A DNA stretch of 64,000 nucleotides from Scilla litardierei (GCA_030789695.1 CM061139.1:196017641-196081640); one strand, 5' to 3'; positions 33,401 to 45,969 are shown, numbered from the stretch's first letter. Numbers and translations are program-made. Notes: generated by a model not told the origin, from the sequence alone.

Positions 33401-35613
33401 TGTTGAGTATCTTTAGCGATATGGTTGAGAGGATTATGGAAGTGTTTATGGATGACTTTTCTGTATATGGCACTTCATTTGAAAATTGTTTATCTAACTT
33501 AGCTCTTGTCTTGCACAGGTGCCAGGAAAAGAACCTGCTGTTAAACTGGGAAAAGTGTCATTTCATGACAACTGAGGGTTTGGTTCTTGGACACCTAGTC
33601 TCCAAAGAAGGTATTCAGGTAGACAGAGCAAAAGTTGAGGTGATTGAGAAGTTGCCTACACCAAAATGCGTCAAGGACATACGATCCTTTCTAGGCCATG
33701 CAGGATTTTATCGAAGATTCATAAAGGATTTCAGCGCCATCTCCCGCCCGCTCTGCCACTTATTAACTTTAAATACTGATTTCATATGGACACAAGAGTG
33801 TCAAGTTTCATTTGATAAATTGAAGAACTCACTTGTTTCCTCCCCTATTTTGCAGGTTCCAGACTGGAGCATGCCATTTGAAATTATGTGTGATGCAAGT
33901 GACTACGCGATGGGGGCAGTGCTTGGGCAAAAGAAAGAGAAAGTTCCTTGTGTGATCTACTATGCCAGTAAAACGTTGAATGAAGCACAACGGAACTATA
34001 CTACTACGGAGAAGGAGTTGCTGGCGGTGGTGTTTGCATTGGAGAAATTCAGAAGCTATATATTGGGCTCTCCTATTCTCATCTTTACAGATCATTCTGC
34101 ACTTAAATATCTTTTATCTAAAAAGGATGCGAAACCTAGACTTATACGATGGATTCTCCTTTTGCAGGAATTCAATATTCAGATCAAGGATAAAAAAGGA
34201 GTTGAGAACAATGTTGCAGATCACCTTTCTAGATTGACGGTGGGAACAGAGTCGCCTACCATTCCATTGCGAGATTCATTCCCAGATGAGCAGCTTTTCG
34301 CCATTTCTACCCTACCATGGTATGCAGATATAGCTAATTATTTGGTGACAGGTAGAACCCCTCCACATTGGTCTTCTTTAGATTTCAAACGCTTCAAGCA
34401 TGAGGTAAAATCGTTCTATTTTGATAATCCTTATCTTTTTAAATACTGTGGAGACCAAATTGTAAGGAGATGTGTACCCGACCATGAGTTTGGTAGTGTT
34501 TTACATTTTTGCCATGATGGGGTATGTGGGGGGCACTTTTCAGCTCATAAAACTGTTGCAAAAATTTTACAGAGTGGTTTTTATTGGCCTAGTATGTTTA
34601 AAGATGCATATGCTTATTGTAAATCATGTGTGCGCTGTCAACAGTTGGGGGGAATTACAAAAAGAAACATGATGCCGTTGAATCCCATGTTAGAAATAGA
34701 ATTATTTGATTGTTGGGGTATTGATTTCATGGGGCCTTTTCCACCATCTTCTGGATATATATTTGTATTGGTTGCCATTGATTATGTCTCTAAATGGGTG
34801 GAAGCTATTCCTTGCAGGTCCAATGACGCTTCCATTGTGCTGAAATTTTTGAAAGAAAACATCTTCTCGCGCTTTGGAGTGCCAAAGGCCATTATCAGTG
34901 ATGGAGGTTTTCATTTCTGCAATAGGCTCTTTGCAAATCTAATGAAGAAATTTGGGGTGACACATAAAGTTTCAACATCTTACCATCCTCAAACAAATGG
35001 GCAAGCGGAATTGGCGAACAAGGAAATCAAGAACATTCTTCAGAAAACAGTGAATCCAACACGCAAAGATTGGAGTCTTCGCTTGCCTGAAGCTCTATGG
35101 GCCTACAGGACAGCATACAAGACTATCTTAGGGATGTCACCGTTTCGTTTGGTTTATGGAAAAAATTGCCATCTTCCTGTTGAATTAGAGCATAAATCTT
35201 TTTGGGCAATTAAAACCCTTAATTTGCTTGATGACTCATCCAATGTTTCTCGTAAATTGCAGATCATGGAGCTTGATGAGATACGACGAGAGGCATATGA
35301 AAATGCAAAGCTAGCAAAAGAAAGGATGAAAGCTGTGCACGACAAAATGATCCTACGAAAGGAATTCAAAGTTGGAGACAAGGTTTTGTTGTACAATTCA
35401 AGACTCCATATATTTCCAGGAAAGCTGCGCTCAAAATGGACGGGACCATATTTTGTCAAAGAAATCTTTTCACATGGAGCGGTGGTCCTAGTGAATGAAA
35501 AGGATGGCCATGAATTCAAAGTCAATGGACAACGTCTGAAACACTTTCAAGAGCTTTGGGCCAGAGAGGATACCACCATTGACCTCACAGATCCACCTTC
35601 GGGTGGTAACTAA
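30427..35613 (+). CDS. gag-pol: Gypsy G Gag-Pol polyprotein
   Basis: 1728 codons from the ATG at 30427 (MADNNEQPL); an ATG at 30379 adds 16 residues of no known pattern. The retrotransposon gag domain covers nt about 30590-31090. A zinc knuckle [14 protein letters not shown] lies at about 31255-31296. The protease has [12 protein letters not shown] (about 32125), and the RT has [14 protein letters not shown] (33445-33456). RNase H has [12 protein letters not shown] and [10 protein letters not shown]. Integrase follows RT as in Ty3/Gypsy, with [11 protein letters not shown]...CKSCVRC, then GIDFMGP, SDGG and [14 protein letters not shown]. The frame is intact with no stops. Acts in cytoplasmic particles and, for integrase, the nucleus. 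Regulation would come from the LTR. With nearly identical LTRs it may still be active. Confidence 0.96.
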   Translation: MADNNEQPLVHPQELPLSATYMPTRVASESCIVLPEGAHSFSLKAGVIQILPSYHGEDMENPYLHIKTFEEACSTQLDGKVSNDVVYLKLFPFSLKDKAKNWFNALHPRSITSWLTMQTEFLKKFFSLARTQALKRHIMSFSQKETEAYDQTLERFKELLLACPHHGFDKGRTIGFFYDGLQPNTKQYVEMMCNGAFFEKTPTEACAYLENIAENARRWEPPSEFDRSMSTHQTKGGLQSLKPEDALMAQVEALVTQKLQNIDLRAAKTVTSDPYCVICEKPVHDTTVCPLIPAIKELGRNPESEVNWVANQSYNANWKNPSNQGGASYQQKQQTSTPYYHPNHSNYQGKREQNNEIQSLTAAVQQMAQMQQQLTENFSRFIASQDKGKLPAQPIANPNTNPSSSFSGNNVKPCQAVTTLRSGREIEKPEMPRHEQPAEEKEEAHESLQVEEEVAEKEPEPYVPPAPFPHRLAPPSKDRYQAEIRDIFKQVKINIPLLDAINQVPAYAKFLKELCTVKRSLNVKKKAFLTQQVSAMVQHDTPPKYKDPGSPTIPCIIGTKKFGDALLDLGSSVNILPYSVYVQLGLGELKMTPVVLQLADRSVKIPRGCVEDVLVQVDKFYYPVDFIVLDIHGPQSGNCTPIILGRRFLATCNAMINCRDGQLKISFGNMKLELNIFKSCKLPANVDDVKEVCFIESLIEDYFDAKYECSSNFINYNFEDIDESYFVQGKNERSRDAWVPKFETLPVELPPQQPSEIEHPKLELKPLPDYLKYAFLGKEETFPVVISSKLTPEQESALLDVLREHKGAIGWSIADITGINPLICTHHIYLEDDAKPTCEMQRRLNPTLKEVVKGEILKLLAAGIIYPISDSRWVSPIQVVPKKSGLTVVRNESNELIPMRTTTGWRMCVDYRKLNAKTRKDHFPLPFIDQILERVACNEFYCFLDGYSGYYQIEIAPEDQEKTTFTCPFGTFAFRRMPFGLCNAPATFQRCMLSIFSDMVERIMEVFMDDFSVYGTSFENCLSNLALVLHRCQEKNLLLNWEKCHFMTTEGLVLGHLVSKEGIQVDRAKVEVIEKLPTPKCVKDIRSFLGHAGFYRRFIKDFSAISRPLCHLLTLNTDFIWTQECQVSFDKLKNSLVSSPILQVPDWSMPFEIMCDASDYAMGAVLGQKKEKVPCVIYYASKTLNEAQRNYTTTEKELLAVVFALEKFRSYILGSPILIFTDHSALKYLLSKKDAKPRLIRWILLLQEFNIQIKDKKGVENNVADHLSRLTVGTESPTIPLRDSFPDEQLFAISTLPWYADIANYLVTGRTPPHWSSLDFKRFKHEVKSFYFDNPYLFKYCGDQIVRRCVPDHEFGSVLHFCHDGVCGGHFSAHKTVAKILQSGFYWPSMFKDAYAYCKSCVRCQQLGGITKRNMMPLNPMLEIELFDCWGIDFMGPFPPSSGYIFVLVAIDYVSKWVEAIPCRSNDASIVLKFLKENIFSRFGVPKAIISDGGFHFCNRLFANLMKKFGVTHKVSTSYHPQTNGQAELANKEIKNILQKTVNPTRKDWSLRLPEALWAYRTAYKTILGMSPFRLVYGKNCHLPVELEHKSFWAIKTLNLLDDSSNVSRKLQIMELDEIRREAYENAKLAKERMKAVHDKMILRKEFKVGDKVLLYNSRLHIFPGKLRSKWTGPYFVKEIFSHGAVVLVNEKDGHEFKVNGQRLKHFQELWAREDTTIDLTDPPSGGN

Positions 35614-36929
35614 TCAGGTGTGTTCTTTCCATGATTCCCTCTCCTTCACATTGAGGACAATGCCTATTTTAAGTTGGGGGGAGGGTATAAACTTTTAGGA
35701 TTTTTATTTTTATTTCTATTTTTATTTTATTTTATTTTTTATTTATTTTATTTTTTTAGTAGTTCTTTTTCAAATTTTTTTTTATAAAAAAACGGGGTTG
35801 AGTCAAGAATTATCACCAATGCTTATTACACCTAGAAATGAACCTCATGTGATGAAAATTCTCGAAATCCATTCACCACTTTACACATATGATATATTTT
35901 CCTCCACCACTATTGTTACATATTTCATTCTCATTCGATATGAATGCTATTACTCATGGTAAATCTCTCTTGAAATATCTCTATGGTAGGATTGAATGAT
36001 GACTTAATGAATCTTGAAGATATGAATTAGCAAGTCGTATGCTTTCAATGGAACACACCATCACAAAATGACTGGAGCATTGTTTTTTTATCTCATATTC
36101 ATTGCTATTTGCATGCTTTGTGTAATTTTGGGTGAAAGTCTACACTGTCTTTTGAAATGATTAGGATAACCCATTCTTGTGAAAGAATAAAGAAAAGGAA
36201 GCTATCTTGCTAAGTTACTTATGCACGCACGAAAGAAAGAATGAAATAAGATGAATGAAGAAAAATGAATGAACGAATAAATGTGTCATTAAAGAAATAA
36301 CTTGGTTGGCTCGATTAGTACAGTCCGAGGGGTCCTTCTTGGCCTAATGCCCTATTATCGTCTGATTTGGGAGCCATTGACTGGAACCTCAATCATTTGA
36401 TGGAGCGATCCAAGTTATACACTTTTTCTGCAAATGTTGCTTGATGCGCGTTACGCAGAACTAATAAAATGAGAAAAGAAAAGAAAGAAAAAGTGTGCAT
36501 CATTAGCAAGGCAAGAGAACTTCCAAAGCTTGAAGAGAGCACAAGATATGGTGTGATTTCCTATGAATGAAAATTGACGTGTGTATGTCTTGATGCCAAT
36601 CTATTTTTGCTTGCTTTGCATGATACATCTACGCTCCAAGTTATATACTTTGATTGAAAGGTGTGAGCCATTGATTTTGCATGCCATTCGCTATGAAGTA
36701 ATGTAAAGTGGAGTTAAGTTGATTTAATGACCATTTTAGAGATACTTGCTTTTCATTGTAACCCATGAGTACCATTATATAATGAGCTTGAAATCTTGGC
36801 ATTAGTGTGTGGACATTTTCTTTCGTCTTTGTAGTATGGTGATGAATGATTTGAGACCTGATAAGGTGATCTAGGTGTATATTTGGTATCGTATTTCGCT
36901 CATTTTGCTAGAGACTAGCAAAACGCTAG
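35614..36929 (+). other. Non-coding 3' region of Gypsy G
   Basis: Starts just after pol with a second purine tract (ttggggggaggg, about 35676) and a T-rich run. In some Athila elements this place holds an env-like frame; none is seen here. The sequence is AT-rich with no frame over about 60 codons. Confidence 0.75.
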
Positions 36930-36939
36930 TTGGGGGGTG
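36930..36939 (+). promoter_or_regulatory. Polypurine tract of Gypsy G
   Basis: ttggggggtg directly precedes the 3' LTR and would prime plus-strand synthesis. Confidence 0.8.
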
Positions 36940-38897
36940 TGATTCGTGTTGAATATTGCGTTTTTAACCCCCTAATTAGTCCTATGATGTGCCTATATAA
37001 TACTTAATTGCTCTCTAATATGTGCGTATTTTGTACACCATTATTTATTAGAGAAATCACACTATTTGTGCACAAAACACGAATTATATTGAGTATTTCT
37101 GCATTTTTATATTTTTCTTAGCACCGTCTCGATCTCACGATTCCAACGACTATTTATTTGTATTTTTCTGAGATCTGTGCTAATTACTGTGAATTTTTGA
37201 ATGCAGAATACTATTTAAAAGGAGAAATACGCATCCAAATACGCAAATACGGCCGTCAGCCAATCAATGGCCGCCACGTGGCACGATCCCCACCGTCCCG
37301 CCTTCATCCTACGGCCATAATCAAGCGATGACGCGGCAACATCGTGGCCGTCGATCACAGATCGAACGGCCACGCTTCGAGAGCAGACGGAACGCTCAGC
37401 AGCGCCTTGTGGAGATATCTCGATCGTCCATTGATAGATCGACGGTCCACGCGCAAGCAAATCGAAACGGCGACGCGGCATGATAGCAGCCGTTGGATCA
37501 CAATCCAACGGCCGGAAAAGCGAAGCAACGACGCTCAGCGCACTCAGCGGAACGATCATCCGCGCGCCACGTGGCGGGATCTTATGTGATTACCGCTGCG
37601 ATGGACGGCCAGGATCGACTCGGATTCGAATTCGAATTCGAATTCGCTGCGACGACGTGGCACAATGGAGTCCCTCCGATCCGAATCGAACGGCTGACAT
37701 CGAATCCGATCCGATCTCAGGTTGCTGCGAAATAGAAGCGGGCGGCGATCCGTGAGGGGCAACGTGGAGCTCTAACAGCCGTCCGATGGAGATCTTACGG
37801 TCTCAAAGCGATCCGAACTCAGAACGAAGCGGGCGGGCGTGATTTTTGGCGTGCCACGTGGCGCGACCACGTTCGATCGCGCTACGATCTGACGGCTGAG
37901 ATTTGAAGCGATGGCGGGTTCGGGTTTTAAGTGATATTGGGTGCGAATTTGAACCCGTTTAGCCCCCAAAACCCGCAATGCTATTATATAAGCGTATTCC
38001 TAGGGTTTTTGGGGGTATTCTGGCGTATTTTGGGACTTTTGGAGCGGCTACTGTGCGTATTTCTCCAGGAGAAAATTCTGAAAATTTCCAGAGACTATTC
38101 TTCCTATTCTCAGAGAGTTTTGGGTTCTAAAGAGGAGATTTGGTGATAATTTCTTGAACTTATACCCCGTATTTGGTGTATTTCTTTGTATTTTGCTATC
38201 TAAACGATGTATTTTGCTATCAAAACTGATTTTTATTGCACCATGCGTGGCTAATCTCTTTGTGCTATGGTTGTGATGTAGTTAGGAGTATGTAGTTGCT
38301 AAATTTCATGTCTTTAGCCCTATTATCATGTCCAAATTGCTAGTTTTGTTGATTTCTACAACGTATTTGATGGGTATTTGCTTACTATCGATATTGTTGA
38401 TGTGCCCTATGGCTAGGCCCTGATAAGGCTAGCCAATTTGTGTTCTCTAATCTGAACTTATCGCTGCGATTATTGTTTAATGAAATCAACATTGCTAGTA
38501 ATACGTTTAAGGCTATTTTGACTAGTTTTCATTGATTTATCTTCCGACGCCTTCACGCCTTGACCGGGTGAAGCGTCGTGTGACATTGAAAGACGTGAAA
38601 TTTCAGCGACTATAAACTCCTAATGAACTCACAACCGTAGCATACTTGTCTCATCGAATACCAAACTTTCGTGATACCGTAATACTCTTAGGAACCACTT
38701 TCTTTGCTACAAATCCGTACACTATTTTTCACCTTCACAAAGGTGGTCGTTTTCTTAACCGTATATTATATTTGATTAGTTGAATTTGTGTCATCTCAGG
38801 TCGACTTGTCCCGAGGATTCGACTCTGGACTCTCCAGATACTACTTGCACGATCTCCTGCGCTTGGGAGTAAAGCTCACATTGTTTTGAGAGAGGCA
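36940..38897 (+). repeat. 3' LTR of Gypsy G
   Basis: 1958 bp, the same length as the 5' copy. Differences I saw: cgt/cgg near the start, one C/G, two C/T, and two A/G-type changes further in. Confidence 0.96.
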
Positions 38898-38902
38898 ATA
38901 CT

Positions 38903-39155
38903 CACCTCCACCGGTCTGACGACCGGCGTTCTTGCACCCACTACACTCCATGAAGACAATGCAGCATGTATAGCCCAGCTACAGGACGGCTACATCAAAG
39001 GTGACAAGACGAAGCATATCTCCCCCAAGTTCTTCTGGACGCACGACCTTCAGAAGCAAAAGCAGATTGAGGTACAGAAGATCCAATCATGTAATAACTT
39101 GGCGGATTTGCTTACCAAATCCATGCCTACTAGTATCTTTGAGAAACTTGTATAG
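38903..39155 (+). pseudogene. pol: Copia A Pol, C-terminal part of RNase H
   Basis: The rest of the RNase H domain after element G: HEDNAACIAQLQDG, KTKHISPKFFW and NLADLLTKSMP, ending in TAG at 39153. If one ATACT copy and G are discounted, the frame continues without a break from 28280, so G entered an open pol gene. Confidence 0.95.
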
Positions 39156-39530
39156 GGAATTGGGATGAGGAGAGTGAGTAAATGTAAACTGGGTCAGGAT
39201 GAGAGAACTATGAACTCATAGATACATAGGAGACTGATGTATAAATTCATAGGAAATCTGCAAGCCTGAAGCTTGGTCAGATAAGGGGGAGTCAACTGCA
39301 GAGTTGTACTCTTTTCCCTTGGCTACAGGTTTTTTCCCACTGGGTTTTCCGTAGTCAAGGTTTTGACGAGGCAACCTCGTTGACTCTGGATCCTGAAGTA
39401 TCCACCCCTAGACACATCCCTAAAACAGGAGAAGTTATGGGTTAACTGTTCTTTCTTTAACAAGACAGTTACCCTAACTCGGATCCTGAAGAATCCACCC
39501 CTTATTCAATGTTGGTTGGATAAGGGGAAG
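39156..39530 (+). other. 3' untranslated region of Copia A
   Basis: Non-coding, homologous to 5669-6050 reversed. It carries CCTGAAG hairpins with arms CAAG/CTTG (39261-39275) and GGAT/ATCC (39388-39403, 39481-39496), and ends in the polypurine tract aaggggaag (39522-39530). Confidence 0.85.
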
Positions 39531-39650
39531 TGTTATGAATAGGCCCATTGGGCCAATTGGGTATCCAACCCACTATTGAAAGCTATAAATACAAGGGTAG
39601 GGGGCTCTTAACCCTCTACACCTATTCTCCCCATATTTCCCTTCACAACA
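39531..39650 (+). repeat. 3' LTR of Copia A
   Basis: 120 bp, one substitution from 22251-22370 (near its end, ccc versus cct). Confidence 0.95.
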
Positions 39651-39655
39651 CCTAG

Positions 39656-40149
39656 GAGTATTTTATTAATATTCATATTTACTTAACCCTCAGCTGAGCA
39701 GCCCCGGGGGGAAACGTGTTCCCGAGTTCATCCCCCCTAAGTAGTCATCATCCCCCCAACTTCTAACATTAACTAATATTATATATTATTCTCTTCCTAT
39801 TTATTTCTCATCCCTCTTTCCATAAACGCACATCATCTCTCTCACTGTCTCACTCTCTCGTTCACTCATGGCACTCACCACTCTCCCTCCGTCATCCTCT
39901 CTCACCTTTCGGTTGGTCCTCGGTGAACCATCACCCTAGCTCCTTCAACCAAGCAGCTAGTCGCCTCGAGCACGCCATCGCCACTCCCCCGAACAACCTC
40001 CCGTGAGCTCACCGTGTCGAGGAGCACCGAGCTCTCAACTCGACCCCCGCTGCAAAAGCCCAGGTCAAAGGTTGTACACCAATTCGCAACTCCTGGAAGA
40101 GTATCATGGCGACTAAAACAACAACCAGTCAAAGAACGAGGACGGCAAT
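39656..40149 (+). other. Segment of LTR F between Copia A and Gypsy C
   Basis: Pyrimidine-rich then mixed sequence, no gene seen. Its left end joins 22250 once A is removed. Confidence 0.5.
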
Positions 40150-41108
40150 TGCTACGACTAATTTGGGAAAAGCCCGAATCACAACGGCCTACGGCCCAGC
40201 CTCAAAGGGGACGCCCACTAGGGAAGACGGGTCCGCCCAAAAGGGCCCACGGACGGAGCTGAAGGCCCAGCCACTCCACCCTCGGCGGCACCCGACTAGC
40301 CCCCATTCTGCCAGATTAACCGCCCCTCCGAATCCGCGATCCCATAATGGCCATTAACAGACTCGTTAATGGGCTATCCCTCCACTACGCGCGAGTGGGA
40401 GGAGGCGGATGCGGATCGTGGGGACGTGAGAGGAGACGGGACATGGGGCAATCACGAGGGACCCTATAAGGGGAAGGCCGAGACGACGGAGAAAGGGATC
40501 GAGACTCAGATAATCAACACAGAGGTACTCCATCAACGACCTAGGCATTCGCCATCTCAATTCCTCCCTCCCCCAAACTCGCGCCGCCTGGGTTGACGTT
40601 CCGGCTTCCTTACAAGCCGGATATCCCCCGTCGAGTACCCCTTCAGACACTTGATCTGACTTAGGCATCGGAGGGGATTTGGCCGGAACCTAGGTCCGGC
40701 CTCCCTGACGAATTTCCTCATCTGTCCAGGAAGAAGCTATCCGAGGCGCCGAGGCTACCACTCAGCGTCGGGCGGACATCCCCATCGCAGTCGTCAAGTG
40801 GACGGATGCTCGAGCACCGACCCTCTTGCAAGGCGCCGAGGCTACCCTTTGACGCGGATTCGACCGAGGCCGAGCGCGACCCAGCCGAGGCCGAGCGCGA
40901 TCCACCGAGCCGAGGCTTCTCCTCAGCTCCCCGAAGGCAGAGGATCGACGCAACCCGGGGACTCCCCCGTCTGCGCCCGACCCTCCTTCAACCCACGCCG
41001 AGAGCACGCGGGCTCGGCGATCCCAAGGGACCTCCAAGTCGGCCCCTTGACCACGTTGACCACACAGCCGACGGTCAACGAACAGTGGTGAGAAAACACA
41101 TGTAAACA
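40150..41108 (+). repeat. Left LTR copy of Gypsy C
   Basis: Starts TGCTACGACTAATTTGGG (TGTTACG in the right copy), with accctataag near 40462 as possible TATA. Contains a 21-bp tandem pair (gaccgaggccgagcgcga / gccgaggccgagcgcga) near 40862-40905. The exact 3' end is uncertain because both copies continue into the same flanking block. Confidence 0.65.
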
Positions 41109-41772
41109 GCAGTGATGGTAAGCAAACCTCAGGATGTCTTTATGTCAACACTAGCATGGATGGAGCTCTGTATCTCAGGTGAGTTGATCTCAAAATATAC
41201 TCCAACTATAAGGAGCTCTCCAATGTCCTGAAAAAATGTGTTCAGCTGCTTTACTTTTGAGCAACACCACTCCGTCGACACGAGCCCGCATAGCCGCCCC
41301 TCTCTGGTGCCTCCGCCACGAACTACGACGGTCCCTCCGAGCTCGCCACTGCCACCAAGCTCTCCACCGTCCCCTAAGCTCGAGCTCCTCCCTATCCGAG
41401 CTCCAACGACGACGACGGCCTTTCCCAAAACAGCAGCTCCTCGTCGTGCTCCCCTCTCCCCTTGTTGCCACGTGTGCCGCCGCCACACCCGCCGCCCACC
41501 GTCGGCCGGTGGCCCCCACCAGTGCCGCCCTTCCCCGGCCGACGCCCCCGGTCGGCCTTCGCTTCCCTCCCTGCTGCCACAGCATGCACAAAACAAACCC
41601 CCCCCCCAAAAGAAAGAAAGAAAGAAAGAAACCCACGCACACAGGTTACGCAAAGGCACAGGAAAGAGAGGGGAGAGAGAGGGGAATAAGAGAGAGAGAA
41701 CGGTTTTTAAATGAAAAAAATTAGGAAATCAAAATATAGGGCCTAGACAGAAAATCTAAAAATACAAAAATG
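41109..41772 (+). repeat. Duplicate block (left copy) of LTR F sequence
   Basis: Nearly the same as 59400-60060: gcagtgatggtaagcaaacc, then a GC-rich stretch of ccgcc repeats, a C run, aaagaaagaaag, and agagagagaacgg. Diverged by a few percent including a 9-bp gap. Open frames on both strands here are low-complexity artefacts. Confidence 0.85.
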
Positions 41773-42285
41773 TTGGCTTCCCGGGGCCGATGGCCGGATC
41801 GGGCGACGAGCTCGGATCGCGCGGAGGGCAGTGTTGAGGAGGCCGATGGCCGACCGTTGGCTTCCCGGGGCAGTAGGATCGGGAGAGCACGGGAAAAGCC
41901 GAGGTCGAGCGAAGCGCTGGTGGTATCTGTGATCATCGGTACCTCCGTGGTGCGGCGGCTGCTAGTCGACACCGTCAGCTCGTGCGACATCCTCTTCACA
42001 TCGACTTTGGAAAGGATGGGGCTGCGCGGCGAGGACTTGGAGCCGTGCACAGGGCCCGTGGTGGGCTTCACGGGACACTCCGCACCTATCATCGGGGCGA
42101 TCCACCTCCCGGTCACGCTCGGGGGAGCACCCGATTCGGTGACACTGACGGTGGAGTTCATTGTGCTGAAAGTCGGCTCGACGTACAATGGGATCATCGG
42201 CCACCCCCTCCTCAACGCCATCAATGCGGTGGTCTCGACGCTCCACCGGACGATCAAGTTTCAGACCCCAAAAGGGGTCGGGTAA
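41773..42285 (+). pseudogene. Gypsy C protease region
   Basis: Retroviral-type aspartic protease: ALVVSVIIGTSVVRRLLVDT, then SSCDILF, HLPVTLGG, YNGIIGHPLL. The catalytic D-T-G is D-T-V here, so it should be inactive. A short repeat (ttggcttcccgggg at 41772 and 41857) precedes it. Ends in TAA. Confidence 0.8.
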
Positions 42286-42363
42286 ATCAATGACGACACG
42301 AAGGCAGAGAAGATCTGCTACCACCTGACGGACGAGAAGGTCGTCGGAGGGCCTGGCGATCTA

Positions 42364-44949
42364 ATGGCCTCACTTGACCTGAGGCATGGACCGAGACCCA
42401 CCCCTGCGGAAGAACATGAGCAGATCCCCGTCACGAACGTCGAGGGGAGATTCGTCTCCATTGGGGCAGGGCTGGATCCCGACTCAAAGCACAAGCTGGT
42501 TGAATGCCAGGAGGCTAACCTGGACGTCTTTGCGTGGTCAACCGAGGACATGCCCGGCGTCGATCCCCGAGTGATCGTTCACCGATTGAACGCCGACCCC
42601 AACTTCAAACCCGTCAGACAGAAGAAGCGGAACCTAGGCGGTGAAAAGATGAAGGCGGCATCTGATGAAGTAGAACGACTCCTCGACGCCGGTTTCATCC
42701 GAGAAGTCTGGTACCCCAAGTGGTTGTCCAACGTGGTAATGGTCAAAAAACCCAACGGGAAGTGGCAAATGTGTGTGGATTTTAGCGACCTCAACAAAGC
42801 CTGTCCCAAGGACAGCTATCCACTGCCACGGATCGACCACCTCGTAGACAGCGCCTCGGGATACGAAATGCTCAGCTTCATGGACGCCTACTCCGGGTAC
42901 AACCAGGTCCAGATGGATCCTAACGATGAACAGATGACTGCCTTCACGACTGACCGAGGGACCTTCTGCTACAAGAAAATGCCCATTGGGTTGAAGAGCG
43001 CGGGGGCAACTTACCAAAGAATGGTCAACAAGGTGTTCGACTCCCAGATAGGAAGAAACCTGGAAGTCTACGTTGACGACATGCTGGTCAAGTCGAAGGG
43101 TCCTGCTGACCATATCACTGACCTAAGGGAAACCTTCTAGAGGCTACGAAAGTACAATATCCGGCTCAATCCCGCCAAATGCACGTTCGGGGTGAGATCC
43201 GGCAAGTTCCTGGGATTCATGATTACCAATCGCGGGATCGAGGCCAACCCCGACAAGATCGAGGCGCTGATCAACATGCGGGAGCCGACAACCATCAAAT
43301 AGCTGCAGAGGTTGAATGGCCGCATTGCCGCCCTTGGGCGATTTCTGTCCAGGTCGGTAGAAAGATCTCTCTCGTTCTTCAGAATTCTGAGGAAGTCCAT
43401 CGCTGCGCCAGCCGACGAGATGAAAACAATACCATGGGATAAGGACTGCTCCCGTGCATTCGCCGAACTCAAAGAGTACCTCCACAGCCCACCACTCCTC
43501 TCCAAACCGCGAGAGGGGGAGCCGTTGAGCCTCTACTTAGCCTGCACGGTGTAAGCGGTGAGCTCGGTGCTGATCAGGGAAGACGACGTGGTGCAGAGAC
43601 CGGTATACTACACCAGTCGTGTCTTGAAAGACACTGAGGGGCGGTACATACCAATGGAGAAGCTAGCGTACGCCCTCGTCCTCTCGGCCAGGCGGCTCCG
43701 ACCCTACATCCAGGCTCACACGATACATGTCCTTACCGATTCCCAGTTAGAACAGAACCTCAAGAGGTTTGACCGCATGGGAAGGATGCTGAACTGGGGG
43801 GTCGAATTGAGCGAATTCGACCTACGATTTAAGCCACGCACGGCCATCAAAGGGCAGGCGCTAGCTGATTTCATCGCCGAGTGTACCATAGAGGAAGGGA
43901 CCCTCACGCCGGAAGACGGCTCGGTAACGGTAACAAACCAACCTTTGTATTTACTTATGACTGACACCATCTCGGCTGGCCAATCAGGGGACCAGGACAC
44001 ATGGATTATTCATGTGGACGGATCGGCGACCCGGGCAGGGAGCGGGGCCGGGATCACGATTCGATCTCCCGAGGGGAACGTCGTCGAATACGCTCTTAGG
44101 TTCGAGTTCCCGGCCACCAACAACGTGGCCGAATATGAGGCCGCGATAAACGGCTTAAGGCTGGCCCGAGAGCTCGGAGCTGAGTACGTACGGCTCCTTA
44201 GCGACTCGAAGCTCATCATCAACCAGCTGCAAGGTTGCCACGAGGCACACGAGGAGACAATGCAAGGCTACCTGGCCACGGCCAAGACTGAGATGTCCAA
44301 ATTCAAAAAGGCTGAGACCCTTCACCTCCCGCGGTCGGAGAATGCCCGAGCGGACGCTTTATCCAAGCTTGCCTCCTCCTCGCCCAAGGAGTTGGGTCGC
44401 ACCGTCTATATGGAAAACCTCAGGAACCCCAGCACGGAAGAGAAGGAGGTGATGGCGATTGACGGAGACCCCACCTGGATGGACCCAATCATCCGATACC
44501 TCGCCCACGGGGAAGCGCCAACCGATGTGGAAGAACGTCGAACCCTGGAGAGAAAGGCGCTCTGGTACGTGATGCATGAGGGAACCCTCTACAGAAGACG
44601 GTGGACAAAGACGGATGTCCTCCCCTACCTTAAGTGCCTCGGCCCCCAGGAAGCTGACTACGTCCTTAGGGAAGTGCACGAGGGGGTCTGCGGGAATCAC
44701 CATAGAGGCACGACAATCACCCAGAAGATCTTGAGGCAAGGATACTACTGGCCGACCCTGACCCACGACGCGACAGAGTACGGCCAGAGGTGCCAGGAAT
44801 GCCAAAGGTTCGCCAGCACCGGGTCCACTCCCCCATCAGAGCTCGTCCCAATCATTAGCCTCGTACCTTTTGCGAAGTGGGGACTCGATATCCTGGGACC
44901 GTTCACGTCGGGCCGAGGGTTTGGAGCTCGGCCTGGAGCTCCTGGGTGA
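42364..44949 (+). pseudogene. pol: Gypsy C RT, RNase H, second RNase H and integrase start
   Basis: RT with [34 protein letters not shown] and YVDD (43069-43080); RNase H with YYTSRVLKDTEGRY; then an archaeal-type RNase H with HVDGSATRAGSGAG, NNVAEYEAAINGL and DSKLIINQLQG; then integrase zinc-domain HEGVCGNHHRG...CQECQ. Three stops in the same frame (TAG 43138, TAG 43300, TAA 43552) break it. After WGLDILGPFTSGRG near 44920 the integrase core is deleted. Clearly non-functional. Confidence 0.9.
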
Positions 44950-44965
44950 GCGATGAGAACATGCC

Positions 44966-45235
44966 TTGGCCACCATCATCTGCCAGAAGCAAAGGGTGGC
45001 GCGTTACTACAATTCCCGCGTCAAGGGGCGGAGTTTTTGCCAAGGAGACTTGGTCCTTAGAAAGGTGGTCTTCTGTCCAGAGGTCGCGCGTAAAGGGAAG
45101 CTGGCAGCCAAGTGGGAGGGCCCCTACCGGGTGGTCGAAGCTCTAGGACCCGCTACCTATCGGCTAGCCAACTCAGAGGGAAAGACCCTCACACAGTCCT
45201 GGAACACCGAGCACTTGCGCAAATATTACCAATAA
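44966..45235 (+). pseudogene. Gypsy C integrase C-terminal part
   Basis: Another frame from the preceding piece: QRVARYYNSRVKGRSFCQGD, then KWEGPYRVVEALGPATYRLA and WNTEHLRKYYQ. It is the end of Tat integrase; the part with the second D and E of the core is missing between this and 44949. Confidence 0.85.
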
Positions 45236-45239
45236 AGCC

Positions 45240-45968
45240 TACGAGATCGCCCGCGAATGTAACTCTTTTCTTCCCTCTTGCTGAATAAATTGGTTTGATC
45301 CTGCTTTCTTCTTATAGCATGGCCGTAAAAAACCTCACGGAGAGGGGAGACCCTGCCAAGGGAGTGTTCGGGTGGCACCTCGCAAAGACAAGGGACGACC
45401 CCCAAACGGGCTGCCCCCCTCCACGTTCGCCTGGACGGGGAACTCCCCGGGGCTGAACCTCGGAGTGGGCAGACCGCTAGGCGAGGGTATCCCTCCCAGC
45501 GAACAGAACGACTCGAACCGGCCGTAAGGCTGGGGGCAACTCCCCCAGCGGGCCGGCGAACCGACCGACCGTGAGGCCAGGGACAACTCCCCTGGCGGGT
45601 CGGTCGAAAGGACGACCTCAGAGGTCGACCTCATCGGCTAGTCGCAAGACATGGGGTCGCACCCCAGGCCGACTAGCCAACGGACCAGGGGGCAACTCCC
45701 CCGATGCACCGGCACGCCAACCGAGCCGGGGCCAACTCCCTCGGCCCGTCGGCACGCCAACCAAGCCGGGGGGCAACTCCCTCGGCCCGTCGGCACGCCA
45801 ACCGAGCCGGGGGGCAACACACCCGGCAGGAGCACCGACTCTTCTCTGTCAGGACTCAAAAGAAAGACACTTTACTTTCGGAAAATACGAGGGGCTACAC
45901 CAAAAGCCATGGTCCTAAAAAACTTAAGGACCATGCTAGGGATCTAAACACTCCCACACTCGTCTTCT

Positions 45969-45969
<1 letters not shown>
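45240..45969 (+). repeat. Spacer of Gypsy C with 40-bp minisatellite
   Basis: GC-rich spacer after pol. Units containing ggcacgccaacc.agccgggg recur at 45711, 45751 and 45792 (40-41 bp) with more diverged units upstream. Such tandem repeats between pol and LTR are common in Tat elements. Confidence 0.8.

Larger units (their letters stand above)
28281..38897 (+). mobile_element. Athila-like Gypsy retrotransposon G, young and apparently complete
   Basis: Two 1958-bp LTRs starting TGATTCG and ending GAGAGAGGCA, with the target duplication ATACT (28276-28280, 38898-38902). By eye the LTRs differ at only six sites. Primer site for tRNA-Asp, one long gag-pol frame, a 1.3-kb non-coding 3' region and the polypurine tract ttggggggtg are all present. 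Size 10,617 bp. It sits in the RNase H part of Copia A pol. Confidence 0.97.
22251..39650 (+). mobile_element. Copia LTR retrotransposon A, split by Gypsy G
   Basis: Two 120-bp LTRs (one difference) bound by the duplication CCTAG (22246-22250, 39651-39655). Order: LTR, leader with GC-rich hairpin array, gag (23916-24938), AT-rich gap, pol (25075 onward), 3' untranslated region, polypurine tract aaggggaag, LTR. Pol is interrupted at 28280 by element G and resumes at 38903 in phase once one copy of the ATACT duplication is discounted. Without G the element is about 6.8 kb. It is related to element B. Confidence 0.96.

Noticed and set aside
35614..36929. env-like gene of an Athila element
   Set aside because: No frame of useful length and no membrane segments; only non-coding sequence.
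41129..41724. Several 150-176-residue frames in the duplicate block
   Set aside because: Low-complexity Ser/Pro/Arg or Gly/Trp-rich products, present on both strands and altered in the second copy (59481-60033).
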